57,903 nucleotides of DNA, taken from positions 1-57,903 of the forward strand of contig FR884077.1 of assembly GCA_000435975.1 (NCBI GenBank), read 5' to 3'. Below, in pieces: positions 43,601 through 50,745 of the stretch (positions are counted from its first letter, which is position 1; the number at the start of each line of letters is the position of its first letter). The translations under genes and the position numbers were made by a program. The notes under the pieces were generated by a model. The model ran no database searches. It was not told where the DNA came from and worked only from the letters and a program-made list of their open reading frames with translations. This DNA comes from Oscillibacter sp. CAG:241. GTDB lineage: Bacteria; Bacillota; Clostridia; Oscillospirales; Oscillospiraceae.

Positions 43601-45569
43601 CCTCCAGCAGCTCCAATATCCGTGCCGACGCCTGCTCCCACGTCACCGTGGTACGGCAGTGACCGGCGCGGATGCTGTCGCCCTGTGCCAGATGGATACC
43701 GTCCTCCATGAACCACACGGCATATTTCTTACCCTCATATTCAATGCCGCGCCCGTTCTCCGCGCCAAACTCACGACGCAGGAAAGCAATACATTCCGCT
43801 TCCGGACGCTGGCGCATATAGAACACTGCGATCCGCTCCGCGCTGCCGCGGCTGTTGCCCGCCGTATACAGTGTCTGGTCGATGACCGTCTGCGGCACTG
43901 GGCGAGTGGGGAACAACTCACCCGTTCGCTGCGTCTCCGGTACTTCATAGACCGCCGTGCCGCCGTTCATACCAAAGAGGGACATTTGCTCCGCCATCAC
44001 CGGCGCGTTCTGCAAGCCCAGCTTGATCTTATACGCGCCGCGCTCAATGAGGTTTTCGGTCATTTCCGTGACCACGCCCCATGAAAAAACGGACTCCGCT
44101 GTGCGGGAGAGATAGCTGCCCTCCCACATCAAGAGTCCGTCTTCTTCGGCGTGGTAGCCCACCCGGACTTTGTCCGCGCCGGCCAGCACCTCCACCCATA
44201 TATCGTTGTAGCTGTTCTTCAGAAATTCCGTGCGCGTCGCAATATCCCTATTGGTCTGAAAAAACGCAAAAATCTCCTGCCGGGTATGCTTGCGCCCGCC
44301 ATCGTCCAACAGTATCGCTTCAATGAGGTGTTCATCCAAAAACGCCGGAAGCTCTGCGCTCCCGGCGTTTTCGTCTGTACTATTCAGCTGTAGATCAGAT
44401 CGTTCAGCACCGTTTCCTCCGCGCTGTGCTTCAGGTTGTTCATCAGCCCCGTCCAACGCTGGGGATTGGCGGCTTTCAGTTCCTCCGTCACGCCCTCGTT
44501 CTGCGCCATCTGCGCCACCAGCCGCGTCACCATCTTCTCCGCCGCCGTCTCGATCTCCGCCAGATGTGCCGCCAGCTGCCCGCTGGTCTTGAGATTCGTA
44601 TACAGCACCCTGCGATGCTTCTTGATGTACTGCCTCCGCAGCTCCGCGTACTTGCCCAGATGCGTCTCCGGCTCTTGGGGCAGCAGCAGGTTCGGCAGGC
44701 GAAAGCCCTCCTGCACTCTGTAGGTCACTTCCATGTTCTGCGCTCCTTTCTTTCTCGGCGTTATTTTGCTCTTTGACAGCATCATAGCTGATTTGTGCAT
44801 CCTTTGCAAAAAATTGCTCCCGCCGCGCCTGCATCACCGTGCGGCTGATCTCCCGCAGGCCCATCTCGGCAATATCGCTGGTGGCAATGCCCAAGGCATT
44901 GATGGTGCTGGGGGTATCAAAGGAATAAATACCCTCAAAATCCTCCGGCAGCAGGTAGGCCATGGCAGGCAACGAAAGGCGGGTCATCAACATATAGGCA
45001 ACGCTGCTTTGCAGCGCCCGCCTGTATGTGACCTCTGCATTCAGCATGTCCAGCTCCTCCAGCATACTGCCATCCCGGCAGTCCAGCAGATCCCGCAGAT
45101 AGTCCGGCACATTGTCCGCCACGGCATTGCGGCTGGCAGACAGTATGGCATCCGGCAAATTATCCTTTTCGGACAGTGTACCAAAGGTGGCCTCCAGCGT
45201 CTCGATGACCGGCTCCGTATAGGCCGGTTCCATCGACCAGATGGGAACGGGCCGCGAGATGCGTGTGGCATGGGTGTCCGTGATGTCAAAGTAGTGCTTC
45301 AGACGCCCTTTTCCATGGGCTTCATCCATGACAGCAATACCGGTAGCCCCGGCGTTGACCCACCGGCCAAACTGCCGGTTCCATTTTTCCAGTTCCAGCA
45401 CCGCCGTGGCATTGGGACGCTGGGCGTAGATCAGAACCTGCTCGTCAAACGGGCATTTGTAGTTATAGCACGCCGCACACAAGAAACCCGTCCAGCTCTC
45501 ATAATCGCCGGTCAGCTTTGTCAGTGTGCGGCTATATAACTCCGTGATAAATTGAAATTTACTTGCCAA
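37698..45569 (-). CDS. Giant methylase-like/SNF2-type helicase protein of the ICE
   Basis: 2623 residues. The TTG at 45569 is chosen because GAAGGAGG lies 7 bases upstream; the nearest ATG is out of frame. Layout: an N-terminal domain common to such element proteins (1-270), a low-complexity Gly/Ala/Glu linker (270-400), a DUF3849/LPD-like middle, an adenine-methylase fold near 1150-1260 (LEPSCGVGNFLG, then VAVGNVPFG), and a superfamily 2 helicase near 1810-2370 (AHVVGAGKTFEM, LFIDESHYYKN, LQQREGRIIRQGNENAEV). The methylase catalytic motif NPPY is changed to NVPF, so methyl transfer is doubtful. It is thought to protect or process transferred DNA. Residues about 279-395 overlap the TnpV gene. 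Confidence 0.9.
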   Translation of the reverse strand: MASKFQFITELYSRTLTKLTGDYESWTGFLCAACYNYKCPFDEQVLIYAQRPNATAVLELEKWNRQFGRWVNAGATGIAVMDEAHGKGRLKHYFDITDTHATRISRPVPIWSMEPAYTEPVIETLEATFGTLSEKDNLPDAILSASRNAVADNVPDYLRDLLDCRDGSMLEELDMLNAEVTYRRALQSSVAYMLMTRLSLPAMAYLLPEDFEGIYSFDTPSTINALGIATSDIAEMGLREISRTVMQARREQFFAKDAQISYDAVKEQNNAEKERSAEHGSDLQSAGGLSPAEPAAAPRAGDASGQVRGAAEAVHQEASQGAVYESQDQRAAGGTSGGDRDGGGEDGDAAGGADGAERGRDGGTESRQSPALDGADEQPEAQRGGNGAERSDLQLNSTDENAGSAELPAFLDEHLIEAILLDDGGRKHTRQEIFAFFQTNRDIATRTEFLKNSYNDIWVEVLAGADKVRVGYHAEEDGLLMWEGSYLSRTAESVFSWGVVTEMTENLIERGAYKIKLGLQNAPVMAEQMSLFGMNGGTAVYEVPETQRTGELFPTRPVPQTVIDQTLYTAGNSRGSAERIAVFYMRQRPEAECIAFLRREFGAENGRGIEYEGKKYAVWFMEDGIHLAQGDSIRAGHCRTTVTWEQASARILELLEAGTYLSAPELEQAQDKVLLEMGDALLMTARDLTQEGRAQGLFPQTLAIHDQHKGYPELNEDMVAFAKSEGGLAALAEEYHAFLSAYEQDRSIMRFRLSEYNTHRIGVVLDGIDLPERSFAAQPDFLRRCKMFITQDEIDQFFLADSVDSQLAVYSFFCYPHTKEEQQKFIKSCFGEYSGGGRDGYDYTRSSKGLTYQREYAGKRYGEVTLTIPSVVKEYERLIAQKRFPGEDAVAKIPQYELRELARTVYFGFSDAPDDTPRPYPKGADYYDAVPVIEEQLADKAKAAEMLEALTAYLDSMDEGDRHYDSGQRAREQLSEYVDGTFSLFNHRHDSGLRQAEQEAPPPEEPTQAAMPPAFNLPRKKERLEADAPLFAGGVNYRITDDALGAAPPSQRYVNNVAAIRLLKQLEAENRPATPEEQEVLAKYVGWGGLADCFDPKHSRYEELKGLLSETEYAAARESTLTAFYTPPVVIRSIYAVLEQMGFSQGNILEPSCGVGNFLGMLPESMAESKVYGVELDDVSGRIARQLYPRSSISVRGYEKMDFPDNFFDVAVGNVPFGQFKVQDRRYDRLNLSIHEYFFAKTLDKVRSGGVVAFVTSSYTMDKRTGNVRKYIAQRAELLGAIRLPNDTFKAAAGTEVVSDILFLQKRDRMVDIEPEWVQLGTNDDGITMNRYFLDHPDMVLGEMKMVSGPYGPEPTCTPFPNQPLDSLLANAVQNIHGEITTYERGEELEGEDQSIEADPTVRNFSYTLVNGKLYYRENSRMNPVEVSKTAESRIRGMIGLRDCVRTLLAYQTEDYPESSIREQQAKLNDLYDRFTREYGLINSRGNAISFDQDSSYFLLCSLEVLDEEGGLKRKADLFTKRTIRSHRPAERVDTAVEALALSIGEKARVDMAYMGKLTGKDEDTLFADLQGVVFLDPDYGERGGEKYLPADEYLSGNVRRKLAEVRTKAESEPQYLPNVEALEKVQPVDLTASEISVRLGATWLNPEYIRQFIFETLDTPRRARWDIKVHYSQITGEWRIEGKSKDKSNIKAFNTYGTLRASAYEIIESSLNLKEVRIFDYQYDRDGRRVAVLNKKETAIAQGKQELLKEAFAEWIWKDPERREKICKAYNILFNSNRPREYDGSHINFSGMNPEITLRKHQVNAIAHILYGGNTLLAHVVGAGKTFEMVAAAMESKRLGLCQKSLFVVPNHLTEQWASEFLQLYPAANVLVATKKDFETKNRKRFCGRIATGDYDAVIIGHSQFEKIPVSIQRQRAILEQQMDEVIQGIREAKADRAENFTIKQMEKTRKGLQNKLDKLNDQSRKDDVVTFEELGVDRLFIDESHYYKNLFLYTKMRNVSGIAQTEAQKSSDLFMKCRYLDEITGGRGVVFATGTPISNSMVELYTIQRYLQMGALQEQGFQHFDAWAANYGETVTAIELAPEGTGYRAKTCFSKFNNLPELISVFKNVADIQTADMLNLPVPEANYHNIALKPSEYQKEMVASLAERAEQVRNKQVDSSVDNMLLITNDGRKLALDQRLINPMLPADPESKAVKCAETVFDIWRRTPEKHSTQMIFCDLSTPKGDGVFSVYDDIRSKLVAMGVPENEIAYIHDAKTETQKKDLFAKVRAGQVRVLLGSTQRMGAGTNCQQKLVALHHLDCPWRPADLQQREGRIIRQGNENAEVDIYSYVTEGTFDAYLYQLVERKQKFIAQIMTSKSPVRSAEDVDEQALSYAEIKALASGNPLIKEKMDLDIEVSKLKLLKGNHLSQRYALEDAISKTFPKSIAETQERLAGYGADIATVKAHTAPNADGFSPMTLAGKVYAEKKAAGTELLTLCQNMLTPEPMQIGLYRGLTLELSFDSFSQEYRLAMIGQLRHVVTLGTDVFGNIQRMDNLLESLPVKEQACREKLSELHSQLETAKAEVLKPFPREEELKAKLLRLEELNALLNIDKREPEIVADAEAPEACEQPPARKTTDLER
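44384..44734 (-). CDS. tnpV: TnpV-family transposon-encoded protein, overprinted on the helicase gene
   Basis: 116 residues, MEVTYRVQEGFRLPNLLLPQ then LGKYAELRRQYIKKHRRVLY, ending EETVLNDLIYS, which is the TnpV pattern. The reading frame lies wholly inside the giant helicase gene on the same strand but in a different frame. It has its own ribosome site, AAAGGAG 8 bases before the ATG at 44734. In the helicase frame the same bases encode NAEKERSAEHGSDLQ and then a low-complexity linker, so the conserved protein in this stretch is TnpV. Its function is unknown; TnpV proteins are small, helical and found in clostridial mobile elements. Confidence 0.8.
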   Translation of the reverse strand: MEVTYRVQEGFRLPNLLLPQEPETHLGKYAELRRQYIKKHRRVLYTNLKTSGQLAAHLAEIETAAEKMVTRLVAQMAQNEGVTEELKAANPQRWTGLMNNLKHSAEETVLNDLIYS

Positions 45570-45614
45570 GGCATTGCCTCCTTCCTCAAAAATATTGGGA
45601 GTATTGGATCTCGA

Positions 45615-46256
45615 TTACCGTGCTTCGCCCCGTTCTTTCAGCTTTTGCAGTCCCTTCAAGAAGCTCGGCACTTCCTGAAAGCCCACAGCATCCACATAGT
45701 AAGCATTTCTCTTGCTGCCGCGCTTGACCACGATCACATCGCTCTCAGATAGAGAGCGCATTTGTCGGTAGAAAGGCCGCGTATCCGCATTGTGCTTCCG
45801 ATATAACTCCTCCAGCGTCATGTTGGGGGCCAACACCCCGGCAAAGGCTTTGCGGTAATGGGCAGCGCGCAGCTTGCCTTTAGCGTTCTCATATCGCATA
45901 AAGGCGTAGTCCACCTTGGCCACGTTGTCGATCTGATATATCTCATAGCAGCCCGCGTCCGCTGGCTGCTGTATTGGATCAAGCGGCTCATACACCGTGC
46001 CTGTCCGCTGTGCCATCTCCGCAAACTCGCAAATATGATAGACATTACTGCCGACCAACGTGTGGTAGTCGTCGATATAGGTACAAAACCGTATCACGCT
46101 GCCGCCATCCAGCCGCATCATGACGATGCTGCCCCCGTCTGGGATGTAGAACAGCGTATTGTACTCCGCATCAATAAAGCGAATCCGGCGTTTGCTCTTA
46201 TCCGGCTCCGGAAAGGCGATAACGCCCATGATATTTACCGGCTCACGGTCTGTCAT
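45615..46256 (-). CDS. YodL/DUF4316-like ICE protein
   Basis: 213 residues. The first half has GVIAFPEPDKSKRRIRFIDA and an antirestriction-like MMRLDGGSVIRFCTYIDDYH block. The second half, CYEIYQIDNVAKVDYAFMRY ... LSESDVIVVKRGSKRNAYYV ... VGFQEVPSFL, follows the YodL domain pattern. YodL domains are found in conjugative-element proteins and are of unknown role. The gene lies immediately upstream of the giant helicase and its start overlaps the previous stop. Confidence 0.72.
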   Translation of the reverse strand: MTDREPVNIMGVIAFPEPDKSKRRIRFIDAEYNTLFYIPDGGSIVMMRLDGGSVIRFCTYIDDYHTLVGSNVYHICEFAEMAQRTGTVYEPLDPIQQPADAGCYEIYQIDNVAKVDYAFMRYENAKGKLRAAHYRKAFAGVLAPNMTLEELYRKHNADTRPFYRQMRSLSESDVIVVKRGSKRNAYYVDAVGFQEVPSFLKGLQKLKERGEAR

Positions 46257-46855
46257 TTTTCTTCACCTCGCTCCTTTTTCTGTGCAGTACGGTGCTGCTC
46301 GTACTCTTTCGCTTTTTCTTTGGCCCAATCAGGCAGCTTTTCACGGTCAGCGATACCGAGAATATCCGTTCTGTCCCACCGGCATCTTTTGCCAGAATAC
46401 AGTTCTTCAAAATAAATTGCGCGTCCGCGGGAGCTGGGAGAACAGCCAAAACCACCCAGCGCATATCCGAGCTGGCAGTCCGCAGTGCGATACTCCGGCG
46501 CAAGGCTGGCGGGGCGGATGATCACCAGCTTTCCTTCTAGGGATTCATCCGAGCATGGCAGGCAATATTCCCGTCCTAAAACAGTTACAGGCATTGCACG
46601 CTCCACTTGAAATGCTCTCACCTTCTCTGTCTGTTTCTGCAAGCGCTGCAAGAACACGTCCATTATCTCAACATAGCTCTCACTGCCAATGGCCTCCGAA
46701 AAGCGCTCATTGCCCAAAAAGTCGTAATCCTGATAGCAGGTCATGTAGGTGGTATCTCCCGGATTATAGCCGATCAACATTGTCGTACCACCCATGCGAA
46801 AGGATTGCATGATCTCATAGTCACCAGCCATCCGCGCAGTTTCTTTGTCAGCCAT
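46253..46855 (-). CDS. Conserved ICE protein, unknown function
   Basis: 200 residues: DYEIMQSFRMGGTTMLIGYN at the start, LAPEYRTADCQLGYALGGFG, RGRAIYFEELYSGKRCRWDR and DILGIADREKLPDWAKEKAK near the end. These last blocks recur in proteins or domains of clostridial conjugative elements next to YodL-type genes, but no function is known to me. It is coupled to the YodL-like gene by a 4-base overlap. Confidence 0.7.
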   Translation of the reverse strand: MADKETARMAGDYEIMQSFRMGGTTMLIGYNPGDTTYMTCYQDYDFLGNERFSEAIGSESYVEIMDVFLQRLQKQTEKVRAFQVERAMPVTVLGREYCLPCSDESLEGKLVIIRPASLAPEYRTADCQLGYALGGFGCSPSSRGRAIYFEELYSGKRCRWDRTDILGIADREKLPDWAKEKAKEYEQHRTAQKKERGEEK

Positions 46856-46861
46856 ATCGTC

Positions 46862-47692
46862 TTACCTTTCCTTGCCCTTTGATAATCTCTGTTTTGTCTC
46901 GTGCTCCTTGTTCTGCCGGTACTCTTTTTGCTCCTGATACTCGCTTCCTGCCCTTTCACAGAAGTCCTCGATCATCGCCGCACGGTCTGCTCCGTAATGT
47001 CCCCAGAAGAAGTTGGGCGGCCCATCTTCGTCGTTCTTGCAATTGCGCTGCCAGGTAACAAACGGGGCAGGCGCTTTCGGGTGTTCGCCCAAAGCAAATT
47101 CGGCGTTTCCCACGCACACCCGCGCCGTAATCTTATAGTCTGCGTTGATAATCTCACCAATGACATAGCTGTAGCTTTCCAGCTCCATGGTGTAGCTGCC
47201 GTTCTGTGCCTGCTGCGCCTTCACCGGCATGGCAGGTACACCGCAGACCAAATCCGGCTGCATGACAAACTGTGACCTCGCGCCCAGCAGTTCTTTAGAC
47301 AATGTCGATATCGGCAGGTACATTTTCTCCCGCCCCATGATCTTATAGCGTAGCAGGAAACCGCTAACCGGATAGTATACACTTATGATAGGGTCTTTGA
47401 TGTGCCCTTTTATCATGGCGGAGTTTCCGTATTTTGCATGATCCAAGTACCATTGCGGGTCGGCTCCCGGCGTATCCCAGCCAAACATGGAACCTGCCAT
47501 CATGGCAGTTTCCTGAATATCCGTAATGCCGCGCCGCCGGTTATGGCTGTCTACGATATCACGGTTTTCTGCGCGATTCCCGGTGTCCCACTCCGAGCGG
47601 TAGTAGCCACGCACGCCGTGTTTAAGTACAATCAGCTGCCCGGTGGAGGGCAGCGTAGAAAGGCAGGTATCGGGCAATTCATTTCTGCGCAT
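46862..47692 (-). CDS. Conserved ICE protein, unknown function
   Basis: 276 residues from the ATG at 47692, which has GAGGAGGAAACAA directly upstream (MRRNELPDTCLSTLPSTGQL); an ATG 15 bases earlier lacks such a site. The middle has VSGFLLRYKIMGREKMYLPI, and the C-terminus is strongly charged (QEQKEYRQNKEHETKQR) and likely helical. I do not recognise the family with confidence. Position between parB and the YodL-type genes suggests an accessory of element maintenance. Confidence 0.65.
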   Translation of the reverse strand: MRRNELPDTCLSTLPSTGQLIVLKHGVRGYYRSEWDTGNRAENRDIVDSHNRRRGITDIQETAMMAGSMFGWDTPGADPQWYLDHAKYGNSAMIKGHIKDPIISVYYPVSGFLLRYKIMGREKMYLPISTLSKELLGARSQFVMQPDLVCGVPAMPVKAQQAQNGSYTMELESYSYVIGEIINADYKITARVCVGNAEFALGEHPKAPAPFVTWQRNCKNDEDGPPNFFWGHYGADRAAMIEDFCERAGSEYQEQKEYRQNKEHETKQRLSKGKER

Positions 47693-47703
47693 TTGTTTCC
47701 TCC

Positions 47704-48642
47704 TCATCTTGCTTGCTCCTGCTGCCGTCTGCGGCGCCAGCCCTCCAGCAACTTGATGATGACCTCCTCCATCTGTTTGGGCGTATAGCTGGGCGGAAAG
47801 TATTTTTGCAGGCGGTCGTTCCGCAGCGTCACCTTCCGCTCCAGCGGCTTTTCCTCCCGCATGATTCTGTCGATAATGTCGTTCCCCAGCTTGCCCTCTG
47901 CACTGATCTGCTTGAGCCGCTGCGCCTGATCCACAGTGGGGGATACCTCATCCCGCTCCATGAGAAACTGGAGGTAGGTCTGTTCTTTTTCGGTCAGGTG
48001 GGAGATATAGTCCGCTGCCGGAACGAATTTCAGTTTCCCTGTGTCCACCGCCTCCATCAACGGCGGAATCAGGTTTGTCAGGCGGATATAGCGTTGGATT
48101 GCAGTTACGTTGTCCTCCGCTTGTTCAGCCAAAATCTTTACAGATGTCATGCGATTTAACTTCTCTCCATTTTGGAGAGAAGTTAAATCCGTTCGCGCCC
48201 CCTGCCTTTTCATGGCGTCCAGCTTCAGCTTATACGCCCTTGCTTTCTCGCTGGGCAACAGGTTTTCCCGGTTGATGTTGTAGTCCACCACCAGAATGTC
48301 CGCGTCCTCGTCGCTGTAATCCCGCACGATGACCGGGCGGGTGTCCAGCCCCACCACCTTGGCGCAGTAATCGCGCCGGTGGCCGGAAATGATCTCATAC
48401 CCGCCCTCGCTGCGGGGACGGACGATCAGCGGCTCGGCAATGCCGGTGCGCTCAATGCTGTCCATCAGCCGCACCAGATCGGCACTGGGCCGGTCTACGG
48501 AATACGGCTGCCGCGCATAGGGGAACACCTGCTCCGCCGGCACGATCTGTACCCGCTCCTGCTGGTCGGCTTCCCGCTCTGCGTCTGTTTTGAACAGATC
48601 ATCGTACCGGGTCAGCTCTATGCCGTTTAATTTGCGGGCCAA
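47704..48642 (-). CDS. parB: ParB/Spo0J-family partition protein
   Basis: 312 residues. The ParB/Srx nuclease-like fold has QVFPYARQPYSVDRPSADLV, then GIAEPLIVRPRSEGGYEIIS and the box GHRRDYCAKVVGL; a helix-turn-helix part follows (KILAEQAEDNVTAIQRYIRLTNLIPPLMEAV). It starts at a TTG (48642) with GAAGGAGGTG upstream and overlaps the 3' end of parA. With ParA it should keep the element stable when it is circular, or act in regulation. Confidence 0.9.
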   Translation of the reverse strand: MARKLNGIELTRYDDLFKTDAEREADQQERVQIVPAEQVFPYARQPYSVDRPSADLVRLMDSIERTGIAEPLIVRPRSEGGYEIISGHRRDYCAKVVGLDTRPVIVRDYSDEDADILVVDYNINRENLLPSEKARAYKLKLDAMKRQGARTDLTSLQNGEKLNRMTSVKILAEQAEDNVTAIQRYIRLTNLIPPLMEAVDTGKLKFVPAADYISHLTEKEQTYLQFLMERDEVSPTVDQAQRLKQISAEGKLGNDIIDRIMREEKPLERKVTLRNDRLQKYFPPSYTPKQMEEVIIKLLEGWRRRRQQEQAR

Positions 48643-49414
48643 GCTGCAACACCTCCTTCGTCAGCGCGGCATACGCCTGTGCCGCTTTCCCCCCTGGGTC
48701 ATGCTCATAAATGCTGGTTCCTGTGACGCTGATCTCCGCCACGCGGATAGAACGGGGTATCTCGCTGGCGAATACTCGGCTGCCGTAGTTCCTGCGTAAC
48801 TGCTCACTAATTCCCTTAGCCAGCGTGGTGCGGCTGTCCATCATGGTCAGCAGGATACCGTCCACCGTCAGGTGGGGATTGATCTGCCGTTTGACGCGGG
48901 CAATGGTACGCATGAGCTGTTCCAGCCCCTTGGCAGCCAGATACTGCCCCTGCACCGGAATGATAACGCTGTCCGCCGCGGTCAGTGCGTTGATGGTCAG
49001 CATCCCAAGCGAGGGCATACAGTCGATGATGGCGTAGTCATAGGCCGGTGCCACCGTGGACAGATACTGCCGCAGCACCGTTTCCCGGCTCATGATGTTC
49101 ACCAGCGTTACCTCCAGTCCCGACAGCTCAATGTTGGCGGGAACAAGATCGATACCGGACGCATGGTGCAGGATACCCTCGCCGGGTGCGATGGGTTCCT
49201 CGTTGACGGTCTTGGTCATCAGGTCGGCCAGTGTGGGAGAAAGCTCGTCCGGCTGCCGCCAGCCCAGCATTTGGGTGAGATTGCCCTGGGCGTCGGCGTC
49301 CACCAACAGGACTTTCTCGCCCTGCTGGGCAAGGCCGACACCCAAGCTGGCAGCTGTGGTGGTTTTCCCCACGCCGCCCTTCTGATTTGCCAGTGCGATG
49401 GTTTTCAAAAGCAC
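48599..49414 (-). CDS. parA: ParA/Soj-family ATPase
   Basis: 271 residues. A deviant Walker A, ANQKGGVGKTTTAAS, sits near residue 9. The KVLLVDADAQGNLTQMLG block follows, then AIIDCMPSLGMLTINAL (Walker B region). It works with ParB in segregation of the excised element. A hairpin terminator of the upstream gene lies about 20 bases before its start. Confidence 0.93.
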   Translation of the reverse strand: MLLKTIALANQKGGVGKTTTAASLGVGLAQQGEKVLLVDADAQGNLTQMLGWRQPDELSPTLADLMTKTVNEEPIAPGEGILHHASGIDLVPANIELSGLEVTLVNIMSRETVLRQYLSTVAPAYDYAIIDCMPSLGMLTINALTAADSVIIPVQGQYLAAKGLEQLMRTIARVKRQINPHLTVDGILLTMMDSRTTLAKGISEQLRRNYGSRVFASEIPRSIRVAEISVTGTSIYEHDPGGKAAQAYAALTKEVLQLGPQIKRHRADPVR

Positions 49415-49432
49415 ACCTCCATTTCGTGCAAC

Positions 49433-49453
49433 AAAAAAAGAGCCTTTCGGCTC
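49433..49453 (-). terminator. Terminator of the replication-initiator-like gene
   Basis: On the minus strand GAGCC-GAAA-GGCTC is followed by a run of seven T (49433-49439). It lies between the replication-type gene and parA. Confidence 0.85.
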
Positions 49454-49474
49454 TTGCTCTGACAGTATTCTGTT

Positions 49475-50362
49475 CTACCCGCTTCCGCCGCTGAGGTCAT
49501 GGCCCACCATCAGCGCGTAGTGGTTATCCATGGTCAACGGCGCGTTATACAGCGCGGTCAGCAGATATGGCTTCACATGGCGCACCTCGGTGGTGTTCTC
49601 GTTGATCCGATCCAACACATACAGCAGATGTGCGCCGGTCAGCTTCAGCAGCCTTGAACGCACTACCTCCGCTGGCAGCTCTTCTCCCGCCACGCGGAGT
49701 GTAGGCTTTGTGGAACACACGGTATCCAGCATCAGCCCCACAAGCTCGTCCAGCCGTCCGCGATCTACCTCTGTATAGCCGACGAGATAATCGTAGTCCA
49801 CATTGGTCATGATCTGCTCTCGGTATGTCTCCCGTCGCTCCATTCCGCTCTCCTGTATAGGCTTGCCCTTATGAGGAAAGGACGGGAAGGACTTAGTAGA
49901 ATCCGTACTTAGTATTTCTTTACTTTGTTCTTGTATATTTAATTGCGCGGGATTTTCCTGTTCAGGTTTTCCCAAGACAGGTTTTACCTGTTCAGGAAAA
50001 GCCCGTTTTGGTGCGTCACCGGTATTTTCCGCCTGAACGGGATTTTCCCGTTTAGGTGGCTCCAGCTCTCCGGGCTGCTCCAGAATGGTATATTCGATGC
50101 CGCCCAGCGTACCGTCCGCGTGGCGTTCCCGCTCCCGCACGATGTACCCCGCGCCCTCCAGCTCCCGCACCGTGGCACAGATGCTGTCCACGCCATCCTT
50201 ACAGATGCGGGCCAGCCCCTTGGTGGTGTAGTCCCAATCCTCCGGCAGCGACAGCATCAGGGACAGCAGCCCCTTGGCTTTTAGCGAAAGCGACTTATCC
50301 CGCAGATGATAGTTTGACATGACGGTGTAGTTCCGCGTTTTCTCCACTCTGAATACCGCCAC
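49475..50362 (-). CDS. Replication-initiator-like protein with DUF6017 C-terminus
   Basis: 295 residues from a GTG at 50362 preceded by GGAGGAGGAACACGCC. The N-terminal winged helix (YHLRDKSLSLKAKGLLSLML, LPEDWDYTTKGLARICKDG, RELEGAGYIVRERER) is that of RepA/DnaD-like replisome organisers. A variable linker follows, then the DUF6017 domain (YDYLVGYTEVDRGRLDELVG ... MDNHYALMVGHDLSG). It should support replication of the excised circle. It is the first gene of the right-end ICE module. Confidence 0.82.
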   Translation of the reverse strand: MAVFRVEKTRNYTVMSNYHLRDKSLSLKAKGLLSLMLSLPEDWDYTTKGLARICKDGVDSICATVRELEGAGYIVRERERHADGTLGGIEYTILEQPGELEPPKRENPVQAENTGDAPKRAFPEQVKPVLGKPEQENPAQLNIQEQSKEILSTDSTKSFPSFPHKGKPIQESGMERRETYREQIMTNVDYDYLVGYTEVDRGRLDELVGLMLDTVCSTKPTLRVAGEELPAEVVRSRLLKLTGAHLLYVLDRINENTTEVRHVKPYLLTALYNAPLTMDNHYALMVGHDLSGGSG

Positions 50363-50396
50363 GGCGTGTTCCTCCTCCCATATTGATTACCAAACA

Positions 50397-50428
50397 AGAA
50401 AACCGCCTGCCCTCGCAGACGGTTTTCT
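50397..50428 (-). repeat. Hairpin upstream of the replication-type gene
   Basis: Thirteen-bp stem with one wobble (50397-50409 with 50416-50428), 6-base loop, about 35 bases upstream of the GTG start of the DUF6017 protein on the minus strand. It may be an upstream terminator that insulates the element from host transcription, or an origin element. Confidence 0.45.
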
Positions 50429-50521
50429 ATGTAAATGAGTGTTCCAGATCTTTCTCTTTGCTTTTGCCTTATAACAGTAGCAATATTCGTTTTGGCGCGT
50501 TATGTCGTTAAAAACTTCAAG

Positions 50522-50539
50522 TCTTTGAGGTGAATACAC
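50522..50539. repeat. Right inverted arm of the ICE
   Basis: The reverse complement of this stretch reads GTGTATTCACCTCAAAGA, 16 of 18 identical to the left arm at 10118-10135. It is 7 bases from the right core. Confidence 0.65.
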
Positions 50540-50546
50540 ACCGCAA

Positions 50547-50557
50547 GAGGTGGGCGT
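50547..50557. repeat. Right attachment core (attR) of the ICE
   Basis: GAGGTGGGCGT, the second copy of the core at 10109-10119. SASP coding sequence resumes directly after it, in the frame that continues the left fragment. Confidence 0.85.
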
Positions 50558-50729
50558 CAACCTGAAGGAAGGCTACAACGGCGACCTGACCTCCCGCGAG
50601 GCCGGTTCCGTGGGCGGCCAGATGGTCAAGAAGATGTGTACCATACGAACTGCGAACTATATCCGTAAGGACAGGACTGCTGCGGGGCATGAGATAGAGG
50701 TTCGGTACATAGCGGGGATTGTTGTTTAG
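50547..50729 (+). pseudogene. Middle part of the SASP gene, broken again at its 3' end
   Basis: Bases 50547-50636 encode EVGVNLKEGYNGDLTSREAG then SVGGQMVKKM, the conserved second half of an alpha/beta SASP. A normal protein would continue with a short tail of the type IEAYE plus a few residues. Here the frame runs on as CTIRTANYIRKD and more to a stop at 50727-50729, unlike any SASP. A second sequence junction after 50636 is the simplest explanation. Confidence 0.75.
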
Positions 50730-50745
50730 ATTCTTTAATCGCACA

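Larger units (their letters stand above)
10109..50546. mobile_element. Integrative and conjugative element inserted in a SASP gene
   Basis: About 40.4 kb bounded by an 11-bp direct repeat in the SASP gene. It encodes a large serine recombinase at the left end, a complete-looking set of Tn1549-like transfer genes (VirB4, PrgI, VirB6-like, Maff2, VirD4, NlpC/P60, PcfB, relaxase, MobC), ParA/ParB, a replication-initiator-like protein and a methylase-helicase. Cargo includes an ABC exporter with PadR control, DUF2971, an Abi protein and a sortase-assembled pilus. The element genes are nearly all on the minus strand and look less GC-rich than the chromosomal genes to the left. Confidence 0.9.
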
